Position numbers and translations under genes: made by a program. Shown here piece after piece: positions 1 to 7,343 of a stretch of 64,000 bases of DNA. Position 1 is the first letter of the stretch. Every line of letters begins with the position of its first letter. The notes beneath the pieces were generated by a model that was given only the letters and a program-made list of their open reading frames with translations, was not told the DNA's origin and made no database searches. The stretch is from Lachnospiraceae bacterium (lineage in GTDB: Bacteria; Bacillota; Clostridia; Lachnospirales; Lachnospiraceae). The DNA lies in NCBI GenBank assembly GCA_017473115.1, contig JAFUNC010000002.1, positions 1-64,000 of the forward strand, written 5' to 3'.

Positions 1-1
1 T

Positions 2-130
2 CCGGAAGGATTTTGGGATGAATTGTTGGTGCCGGGGAATTTAGAACCGATTTATTTGAAAGTGTGGGACCACTGGTACAGTGAGGCAACTTATTACGTA
101 AGAGAAGATGTAAGGGAGCAGGTACAGTAG
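2..130 (+). CDS. C-terminal end of a hypothetical protein (5' end outside window)
   Basis: One frame is open from the window edge and stops at TAG 128-130, giving the last 42 residues of a protein rich in Trp, Tyr and Glu. I do not recognise the family. It lies just upstream of two small unrelated membrane-protein genes and a hairpin, so it may belong to an accessory cluster, but the fragment is too short for a functional call. Confidence 0.45.
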   Translation, partial: PEGFWDELLVPGNLEPIYLKVWDHWYSEATYYVREDVREQVQ

Positions 131-230
131 GAACATAATATATGAAGAATATCTATATATACATGTGTGGGCCGGAATAGACTCATATAGTGAAGTTTAT
201 CAGCGAGTAGAGGAGCAATAAATTTAAATT

Positions 231-266
231 AAGGTCGTTGTTGTGTTTCGCTACAGAAACGACCTT
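231..266. terminator. Hairpin, terminator-like
   Basis: AAGGTCGTT (231-239) pairs perfectly with AACGACCTT (258-266). No T tract follows, so termination is uncertain. A hairpin of related sequence (AAGGTTGTTGC) follows the next gene. Confidence 0.4.
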
Positions 267-310
267 ATATTAGATGAGCAATGACGCGATAGAGAGCAGT
301 AGGTGATTCC

Positions 311-865
311 GTGAAGAAAAAACGAAAGAAGATTATTTCGGTAGGGATAGTTCTTTTGGTGATACTAGTTGTACTATTGATTATTTATGCGATGACTAAA
401 AGAATTGAAGAAAGTAAATGCATAACTTTTTATTTGCTAGAGGGCGGTAGTTTTTCGTCTGGTTGGACCTATGAATTAACTACTGATAATGTACTTGTTG
501 AGGTAGATAAAGAAATATATGATTGTTTTTATGACAGATACGATTATTGGGAGTTTCAACCGATAGTTGGAACTAGTGGGGAAGTAACCATTCATTTTAT
601 AGCACGGTATGAACTCCTTACAGTAGAAGAAGACTGTTTTTCGATTACATATTATGTGGACGAGAATGGAAATATTACTGAAATATCCAGTGAAAATAAA
701 CCGGATAAGGTAAATTTTGATGATGATATAATAGGCCTTGTTTGGTTGAAAACAGTGGATAGATTGCAAGTGTTTGTTATAAACTTTGTAATTACAATAT
801 ATGATATTATTTCTTTCATGATTGACAATAAATATCCATGGTTGTTTCAATTTCACTTTAGATAA
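311..865 (+). CDS. Membrane-anchored hypothetical protein
   Basis: A 184-residue protein with a basic N-terminus (KKKRKK), one hydrophobic segment at about residues 9-27 and an acidic extracellular-type domain rich in Tyr, Asp and Glu. It begins with GTG; AGGTG lies a few bases upstream as a weak ribosome binding site. The topology suggests a single-pass protein with its bulk outside the cell. I recognise no domain. Hairpins flank it on both sides (231-266 and 874-908), so it looks like an independent small unit in an accessory region. An immunity-type or surface protein is possible but unsupported. Confidence 0.6.
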   Translation: MKKKRKKIISVGIVLLVILVVLLIIYAMTKRIEESKCITFYLLEGGSFSSGWTYELTTDNVLVEVDKEIYDCFYDRYDYWEFQPIVGTSGEVTIHFIARYELLTVEEDCFSITYYVDENGNITEISSENKPDKVNFDDDIIGLVWLKTVDRLQVFVINFVITIYDIISFMIDNKYPWLFQFHFR

Positions 866-873
866 ATAGCATT

Positions 874-908
874 AAGGTTGTTGCTTTGGGGATCCGGGCA
901 ACAACCTT
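874..908. terminator. Strong hairpin after the membrane protein gene
   Basis: AAGGTTGTTGC (874-884) pairs perfectly over 11 bp with GCAACAACCTT (898-908) around a 13-base loop. It sits 9 bp after the stop codon. No T run follows, so this is either a weak terminator or a transcript-stabilising hairpin. Confidence 0.5.
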
Positions 909-1068
909 GTGATGGATATATAGTTGTTGTACTTCTGAGTGGTGTACGTTATCTATAATGTATTAATTTACAACGATTGTGATGGAGGTACAGTTATCTA
1001 TTTCGGTAAAAAATAGTCCTTTTGGTGATATTTGATATGACATATTATTCATTAAAGAGGTATACATA

Positions 1069-1488
1069 ATGGAGCATTTTTTGTATTCTGCATTTCTGAT
1101 TTTATACGTGACTATAATGTGCTATTGGGCTCAACTGTTTGCGTTAACTGTTATTATTGTTTCGACGATTTTCCTGGTAAAAAATGTTAAAAGAAAAAGT
1201 AAAAAGAAAATAGCCATATTCAGTTCACTGATAATTACAACTATTTTGTTGGTAGTATCATTTTATATGATATTTCCTACACATTTTCCTTATGTAGATA
1301 CGTGGATTTATGGTAAAACGCGAGAAGAAATTCAAGCGGTATACGGAGAACCGGATTATGATGAAAACGGGCTTTCTTATATAGTAGGACCACATATTAT
1401 GGAAAACCTATATTATTGCATAGAATTTGATAGAAGCGGTAGAGCCGTTGAAATTTATGAGACAACGACACCATGGCCCGGAGGGTGA
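1069..1488 (+). CDS. Small two-pass membrane protein, hypothetical
   Basis: A 139-residue protein with a ribosome binding site AAAGAGG (1054-1060) 8 bp before ATG. Two hydrophobic stretches (about residues 5-37 and 49-70, split by a basic KRKSKKK loop) precede a soluble tail of about 65 residues. The tail contains a YGKTREEIQAVYGEPDY segment, which resembles the SmpA/OmlA-type start helix and strand seen in small lipoproteins, but the match is by eye only. No function can be assigned. Neighbours are other short unrecognised genes and a DUF1016 nuclease gene. Confidence 0.55.
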   Translation: MEHFLYSAFLILYVTIMCYWAQLFALTVIIVSTIFLVKNVKRKSKKKIAIFSSLIITTILLVVSFYMIFPTHFPYVDTWIYGKTREEIQAVYGEPDYDENGLSYIVGPHIMENLYYCIEFDRSGRAVEIYETTTPWPGG

Positions 1489-2058
1489 AGATTTATTCGG
1501 TGAAGTAAGAAAGTAATTCTGGGAGAGTTCCGTTAGTAGGTGAAAGGTTACCTATGTGGGTATGTAAACCGGCGGAATAGTTGTTGTCGAATTTTGCGAT
1601 ATTTTGTGAAAGTTTAATAACGCTTTGTGCTTGCTTTTTTGAGTTGTGACATCTATAATTTTAATTATAAAAAAGTTATGGTTCTCTGTCTTTAGAGAAC
1701 ATGTCTATGAAAAAATCTAAATTCATTCAGTCTATTCAGTATCTTAAATTGTTAGATTCTTTTCTGTTGGGTGAAGTTGCCCAAATTCCTGAAAACGCAG
1801 AATTTATAGCAAAGAACATTATTAAAAGAAGTCTTTTGTTGTATAAAATTTAATATGATTTATGATGTGTTTATCGGCTACAAGTTTTTACGGATGACGT
1901 AATTAAGTTGCCTTTTTTATATGGATAAAAAGGGTGAAGATGCACATAAGATTCTAGGTATGATAATTATATATGGACTGCAAGATTGAAAATATAATAT
2001 ATAACTAAATTGTGAATATACAAATGGTGGATGGGAAGCAATGATTGGAGGGATATTA
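1489..2058. other. Non-coding stretch with small hairpins and one short ORF
   Basis: About 570 bp with no convincing full-length gene. It holds a short inverted repeat GTTCTCT...AGAGAAC (1681-1700) immediately before a 50-codon ORF (1701-1853, listed separately), and AT-rich sequence up to the DUF1016 gene. Confidence 0.5.
1701..1853 (+). pseudogene. Short ORF, probable gene remnant
   Basis: ATG 1701 to TAA 1851-1853 encodes 50 residues with protein-like composition (alternating Lys/Leu/Ile, motif LLGEVAQIPENAEFIAKN). There is no good ribosome binding site, and a hairpin ends exactly at the start codon. It looks like the C-terminal remnant of a larger gene or a very small hypothetical gene; I cannot tell which. 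Confidence 0.25.
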
Positions 2059-3117
2059 GTGGATAACAGAGAGGTTGGCTTTGTTGTGAATAATGAGTAC
2101 AAAGTATGGATAGAAGATATTAAAAACAGGATAAGGCAGAGTCAAATCAAAGCAGCAGTTAAAGTAAATTATGAATTGCTGGAATTATATTGGGGAATTG
2201 GAAAGGATATTGTTGCGAAACAGAAAAATTCGAAATGGGGTGATGCATTTCTGGCGACTATGAGTAAGGATTTGCAAAAAACATTTCCGGATATGTCCGG
2301 TTTTTCTGTACAAAATTTGAAAAGTATACGGTACTGGTATAAGTTTTATAATTCTGAGGAAAATGGCTTACAACCTGTAAGCCAAATGGAACTTATTGAA
2401 AATATGATAAAAAGCATCCCTTGGGGACATAACCAGCGAATTATGTATAAGTGTCATAGTGTACAGGAGGCATTGTTCTATGTACAGAAGACAATGGATA
2501 ATGGCTGGAGCAGGAATACATTAGAGCATCAAATTGATAGTGGATTATATAATCGTCAAGGTAAAGCAGTTAGTAATTTTCAGTTAAAACTTCCGGAAAA
2601 ACAATCTGATTTGGCGCAGCAGACATTAAAGGATCCGTATAACTTTGATTTTCTTACTTTGCGAGAAGAGTATGATGAAAAGGAATTGGAAGTAGCACTG
2701 CTTGATCAAATAACTCAATTTTTATTGGAATTAGGAACTGGGTTTGCATATTTGGGTAGACAGGTTCATTTGCATGTGGGAGAAAGTGACTTTTATATTG
2801 ATATACTTTTTTATCATGTTCAACTGCATTGTTATGTGGTGGTAGAGTTAAAAACAGAAAAATTTAGGCCGGAGTTTGCAGGTAAATTGAATTTTTATGT
2901 CACTGTGACTAATAAACAAATGAAATCAGAGCAAGATAATCCGACCATTGGTCTGTTAATATGCAAAGATAAAGATAATGTCGTTGCGGAATATGCATTG
3001 GATAATATTACACAGCCGATAGGAATTGCGGCTTATGAACTTACAAAAGTACTTCGCGAAGAGTTTAAGAGTAGTCTACCGACCGTAGAAGAAATTGAAA
3101 GTAAACTATCTGAGTAG
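2059..3117 (+). CDS. DUF1016 (YhcG-type) PDDEXK nuclease-domain protein
   Basis: A 352-residue protein with an N-terminal DUF1016 domain (about residues 10-150, containing the typical WGIGKDIV segment and a Gln-rich start) and a C-terminal PDDEXK-like nuclease domain (about 200-345). The nuclease core is visible as FYIDILFYH followed by YVVVELKTEKF, giving the D...ExK residues. The family is often found near restriction or other defence genes, but here it is alone and its target is unknown. Start: GTG 2059 sits 6 bp after GGAGGG; an ATG at 2041 would add six residues but has a poor ribosome binding site. It lies directly before the purL promoter. Confidence 0.85.
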   Translation: MDNREVGFVVNNEYKVWIEDIKNRIRQSQIKAAVKVNYELLELYWGIGKDIVAKQKNSKWGDAFLATMSKDLQKTFPDMSGFSVQNLKSIRYWYKFYNSEENGLQPVSQMELIENMIKSIPWGHNQRIMYKCHSVQEALFYVQKTMDNGWSRNTLEHQIDSGLYNRQGKAVSNFQLKLPEKQSDLAQQTLKDPYNFDFLTLREEYDEKELEVALLDQITQFLLELGTGFAYLGRQVHLHVGESDFYIDILFYHVQLHCYVVVELKTEKFRPEFAGKLNFYVTVTNKQMKSEQDNPTIGLLICKDKDNVVAEYALDNITQPIGIAAYELTKVLREEFKSSLPTVEEIESKLSE

Positions 3118-3168
3118 AATCAGGGATAGTGATTTCCACGTTATTTTCCATTTTTCTCTTTTTCGACA

Positions 3169-3197
3169 TTGAAAACTTGTCACAAACCATATATAAT
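3169..3197 (+). promoter_or_regulatory. Sigma-A type promoter of purL
   Basis: TTGAAA (3169-3174), a 17 bp spacer and TATAAT (3192-3197). It lies about 50 bp before the purL start codon. I see no riboswitch in the short leader. Confidence 0.75.
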
Positions 3198-3248
3198 GGG
3201 ATATGTGTGATTATGCACAAAGGATAGTTTGTTGGAGGATAAACCTAT

Positions 3249-6200
3249 ATGGGAAATGTAAAACGTATTTATGTTGAGAAGAAGGCTGACTTTGCGGTCA
3301 AAGCAAGTGAGTTAAAAGAAGACCTTAAGAATTACCTTGGTTTAAACAACGTAGAAGAGGTCAAAGTTTTTATACGTTATGACGTGGAAAATTTATCGGA
3401 GGAGATTTTTGACAGAGCATGCAAGACTGTATTTTCTGAGCCCCCTGTTGATAAACTTTTCTTAGAGACAATAGAAGTGCCTGCAAACGGCCGTGTATTC
3501 TCGGTAGAATACTTACCCGGACAGTACGACCAGCGTGCGGACTCTGCAGTGCAGTGTATCCAGTTCTTAAAAGAGGACGAAGAGCCTATTATTAAGACTG
3601 CCATTACATATTTAATCTGCGGTGAATTAAGCGACGCGGATTTCGACAGAATTAAAGCATATTGTATCAACCCTGTAGATTCCAGAGAAACAGGTATGGT
3701 AAAACCTGATACGTTGGTAACAGAGTTTGACGTGCCCGCAGACGTGGCAATTATGGATGATTTTATTACAATGTCAGATGCAGACTTGAAGGCATTATAT
3801 GACAGCCTTGGTCTTGCTATGACTTTTACGGATTTCTGCTTTATCCGCGACCATTTCAAGGAGGATGCAAAGCGTAATCCTTCCATGACAGAAATTAAGG
3901 TACTTGATACCTATTGGTCAGACCACTGCCGTCACACCACATTCTCTACAGAGTTAGAAGATGTAAAATTTGACGAAGGTTTTTATAAGCCTGTTTTGGA
4001 GAAAACATACAACAACTATCTTGAAACCAGAGAAGAAATTTTTGCCGGAAGAGACGACAAGTTCGTTTGTCTTATGGACCTTGCCCTTATGGCAATGCGT
4101 AAGCTTAAAAAAGACGGCAAATTGGAAGATATGGAGAAGTCTGATGAAATCAATGCCTGCTCTATCGTAGTGCCTTTGGAAGTGGACTACAACGACGGCA
4201 AGGGTGTGATTACCGAAGAATGGTTAATCAGTTTCAAGAACGAGACACATAACCATCCTACCGAAATTGAACCCTTCGGTGGTGCGGCAACCTGTCTTGG
4301 CGGTGCAATCCGTGATCCCTTATCAGGCCGTTCTTACGTATACCAGGCAATGCGTGTAACCGGTGCGGCAGATCCTACCGTGCCCATCGCAGAAACCATG
4401 CAGGGCAAACTTTCACAGAAGAAACTGGTAAAAGGTGCAGCAAGCGGTTATTCATCCTACGGTAACCAGATTGGTCTTGCAACCGGTCTTGTAAAAGAAA
4501 TTTATCATCCTAACTACGTTGCAAAACGTATGGAAATCGGTGCTGTTATGGGTGCATCACCCAGACGTAACGTTATTCGTGAAAATTCCGATCCCGGCGA
4601 TATCATCATCTTACTTGGTGGTCGTACAGGTCGTGACGGTTGTGGCGGTGCTACCGGTTCTTCCAAGGTACACACAGTATCCTCTATCGAGACCTGTGGT
4701 GCGGAAGTACAGAAGGGTAACCCTCCTACCGAGCGTAAAATCCAGAGATTGTTCCGTAGAGCGGAAGTCAGCAAGTTAATCAAGAAGTGTAACGACTTTG
4801 GTGCCGGCGGTGTTTCCGTAGCAATCGGTGAATTGGCTGACGGTCTTAGAGTAGAATTGGATAAGGTGCCTAAGAAGTATGAAGGTCTTGACGGTACAGA
4901 ATTGTCTATTTCCGAATCTCAGGAAAGAATGGCAGTCGTGGTTGACCCTAAGGATGTGGATGCATTCCTTGCATATGCTGCAGAAGAAAACTTAGAGGCA
5001 GTTTGCGTGGCAACCGTAACAGAAGAGAAGCGTCTTGTTCTTGTATGGAGAGGCAAGGAAATCGTTAACATTAAGCGTTCCTTCCTTGATACCAACGGTG
5101 CGCATCAGTCTACTAAGGTAGCGGTAGATATGCCGGATGAAAAGGACAATTATTTCAATAAAATTGCCTGCGATGCAGTAGCAGATGCAGTGGCAGAGAA
5201 TGATGTAAAAGCAGCATGGACGGAAAGCGTTCATGATTTGAATACCTGTTCCCAGAAGGGTCTTGTGGAAATGTTTGACTCTTCTATCGGAGCAGGCACC
5301 GTGCTTATGCCTTACGGCGGTAAGCATCAGTTGACAGAAACCCAGACTATGGTAGCAAAGGTTCCCGTTCTTGGCGGTAAGTCAGATGCAGTGACTATGA
5401 TGAGTTATGGCTTTAACCCTTATCTTTCAAGTTGGAGCCCTTACCATGGTGCGGTTTATGCAGTAACCGAATCTATGGCGAAGATTGTGGCAGCAGGCGG
5501 CGATTACAAGAAGATTCGTTTTACTTTCCAGGAATACTTCCGTCGTATGACAGAAGATCCTTACAGATGGAGCCAGCCTTTTGCAGCACTTTTAGGTGCA
5601 TATGATGCACAGATGGGTTACGGACTTCCTTCCATCGGCGGTAAGGACAGTATGTCCGGAACCTTCCAGGATATCGACGTACCTCCTACATTGGTTTCTT
5701 TCGCAGTAGATGTGGCTAAGACACAGGATGTAATTACTCCGGAACTTAAGAAAGCCGGCAATAAACTTGTGAAGTTCTCAATCGAGAAGGACGAATATGA
5801 CGTTCCGAAGTACGATAAGGTTATGGCACTTTACGATGCAATTCATGGTTATATGCAGGCTGGCATTGTAGAATCCGCATATGCGTTGGATGCTTATGGT
5901 TTGGTACCTGCAGTAAGTAAAATGGCCTTTGGTAACGGCCTGGGCGTTGCAATGGATGATGCATTGGAATTACCGGCATTGTTTGCAAATGAATTGGGCA
6001 ACATTGTTGTAGAAGTTGCACCCGAAAATGTAGCAAAGATTGCTTGTGACTATACATTGGTTGGTACTGTAACAGACGGAGACTTCTCTTACAAGGGAAC
6101 CGTAATTTCACATGCTGAAATGTTAGATTCCTTTAAGTCGAAATTGGAGAAGGTATTCCCCAGCCGTGTAACTTACGATGATACGAAGATTGATATTCCT

Positions 6201-7043
6201 GAGTACAATGCAAAGGATATCTACATCTGCAAGAATAAGGTAGCAAAACCTCACGTATTCATTCCGGTAATGCCCGGAACCAACTGCGAATATGACAGTA
6301 CCGCAGCATTTGAGCGTGCAGGAGCAACCGTAACAACAGGAATCTTTAGAAACTTAAGCGCAAGCGATATCAGAGAGTCTGTTGATATGTATGTAAAAGA
6401 AATTGCTAAGGCACAAATTATTATGTTCCCCGGCGGTTTCTCAGCAGGTGATGAGCCTGACGGTAGTGCGAAGTTCTTTGCAACTGCATTCCAGAACGAA
6501 GCATTAAAAGAAGCAGTTATGAAGTTATTAAACGAAAGAGACGGTTTGGCACTCGGTATCTGTAACGGTTTCCAGGCACTCATTAAGTTAGGTTTGGTAC
6601 CGTTCGGTGAGATTGTGGGACAGACAGAAGATTCACCTACATTGACTTTTAACACCATTAACCGTCACATCTCTAAGATGGCGTATACCAAGGTTGTTTC
6701 CAACAAGTCACCCTGGTTACAGTTGGCAGAGGTTGGTAAGACCTATACAAGCCCCGCTTCCCATGGTGAAGGACGTTTCGTAGCACCTAAGGAGTGGATT
6801 GAAAAGTTGGCTGCTAACGGACAGATTGCAACCCAGTATGCAGACCCGGACGGCAATGTAAGCATGGACGAAGAATACAACATCAACGGTTCTTACGCAT
6901 CCATCGAAGGTATTACATCACCTGACGGAAGATGCTTTGGTAAGATGGCACACGCAGAACGTCGCGGCGACGGTGTGGCTATCAACATCTACGGCGAACA
7001 GGATCTTAAGATCTTCGAATCCGGCGTAAAATACTTTATGTAA
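3249..7043 (+). CDS. purL: Phosphoribosylformylglycinamidine synthase, single-chain
   Basis: A 1264-residue enzyme making FGAM from FGAR, ATP and glutamine in de novo purine synthesis. It is the single-chain form with synthetase halves and a C-terminal class I glutaminase domain (about residues 1000-1264). Visible motifs: DHCRHTTF near residue 230, ETHNHPTEIEPFGGAAT, the nucleophile in GICNGFQ (Cys about 1105), and ASHGEGRF with the glutaminase His/Glu. The start has GGAGG 10 bp upstream. Its own promoter lies before it and a strong terminator after it, so it appears monocistronic. The length and layout match the Firmicutes clade of long PurL rather than the PurS/L/Q split form. Confidence 0.97.
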   Translation: MGNVKRIYVEKKADFAVKASELKEDLKNYLGLNNVEEVKVFIRYDVENLSEEIFDRACKTVFSEPPVDKLFLETIEVPANGRVFSVEYLPGQYDQRADSAVQCIQFLKEDEEPIIKTAITYLICGELSDADFDRIKAYCINPVDSRETGMVKPDTLVTEFDVPADVAIMDDFITMSDADLKALYDSLGLAMTFTDFCFIRDHFKEDAKRNPSMTEIKVLDTYWSDHCRHTTFSTELEDVKFDEGFYKPVLEKTYNNYLETREEIFAGRDDKFVCLMDLALMAMRKLKKDGKLEDMEKSDEINACSIVVPLEVDYNDGKGVITEEWLISFKNETHNHPTEIEPFGGAATCLGGAIRDPLSGRSYVYQAMRVTGAADPTVPIAETMQGKLSQKKLVKGAASGYSSYGNQIGLATGLVKEIYHPNYVAKRMEIGAVMGASPRRNVIRENSDPGDIIILLGGRTGRDGCGGATGSSKVHTVSSIETCGAEVQKGNPPTERKIQRLFRRAEVSKLIKKCNDFGAGGVSVAIGELADGLRVELDKVPKKYEGLDGTELSISESQERMAVVVDPKDVDAFLAYAAEENLEAVCVATVTEEKRLVLVWRGKEIVNIKRSFLDTNGAHQSTKVAVDMPDEKDNYFNKIACDAVADAVAENDVKAAWTESVHDLNTCSQKGLVEMFDSSIGAGTVLMPYGGKHQLTETQTMVAKVPVLGGKSDAVTMMSYGFNPYLSSWSPYHGAVYAVTESMAKIVAAGGDYKKIRFTFQEYFRRMTEDPYRWSQPFAALLGAYDAQMGYGLPSIGGKDSMSGTFQDIDVPPTLVSFAVDVAKTQDVITPELKKAGNKLVKFSIEKDEYDVPKYDKVMALYDAIHGYMQAGIVESAYALDAYGLVPAVSKMAFGNGLGVAMDDALELPALFANELGNIVVEVAPENVAKIACDYTLVGTVTDGDFSYKGTVISHAEMLDSFKSKLEKVFPSRVTYDDTKIDIPEYNAKDIYICKNKVAKPHVFIPVMPGTNCEYDSTAAFERAGATVTTGIFRNLSASDIRESVDMYVKEIAKAQIIMFPGGFSAGDEPDGSAKFFATAFQNEALKEAVMKLLNERDGLALGICNGFQALIKLGLVPFGEIVGQTEDSPTLTFNTINRHISKMAYTKVVSNKSPWLQLAEVGKTYTSPASHGEGRFVAPKEWIEKLAANGQIATQYADPDGNVSMDEEYNINGSYASIEGITSPDGRCFGKMAHAERRGDGVAINIYGEQDLKIFESGVKYFM

Positions 7044-7061
7044 TTTATTTAAGCATTATAA

Positions 7062-7096
7062 AAAGAATGGCGTACCGTAATGGTACGCCATTCTTT
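7062..7096. terminator. Bidirectional rho-independent terminator after purL
   Basis: AAAGAATGGCGTACC (7062-7076) pairs perfectly with the arm at 7082-7096 around a 5-base loop. T and A runs flank it on both strands. It sits between convergent purL and the transglutaminase gene. Confidence 0.9.
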
Positions 7097-7102
7097 TTTG
7101 TT

Positions 7103-7318
7103 TGTAATTCGTTTCGTTGGCTTGGTTCACTTAGATTGTATGGATTATTTTATATTCCAACAGAACACGCTCCCGCTCGTTCGACTGATGTAGCAGTACT
7201 AAACTCGCAGTGCATTACATTTCTGCTCGTTAAGTGCTGACACAGTCGAAAACGGTTCTTTATGGAATATAAAATATCCATACAATGTAGGTTATTAAAA
7301 CAACAAAACGAATTGTAA
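7103..7318. repeat. Nested-palindrome intergenic repeat, copy 1
   Basis: About 215 bp of nested inverted repeats. Outer arms are AATTCGTTTCGTTG (7106-7119) and its near complement (7301-7314). Middle arms are at 7135-7158 and 7264-7286, containing ATTATTTTATATTCC and its complement. A central imperfect hairpin runs 7192-7241. Related copies lie at 53109-53324 and 54483-54708. Middle and central parts are conserved between copies, while outer arms differ but keep pairing. This copy sits between two convergent genes. No ORF is present. Confidence 0.85.
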
Positions 7319-7343
7319 TGAATCAGTTTCCGTTTTCGAGTGA

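Noticed and set aside
3118-3248. Purine riboswitch before purL
   Set aside because: After the promoter only about 45 bases of leader remain, too short for a guanine-class aptamer with an expression platform.
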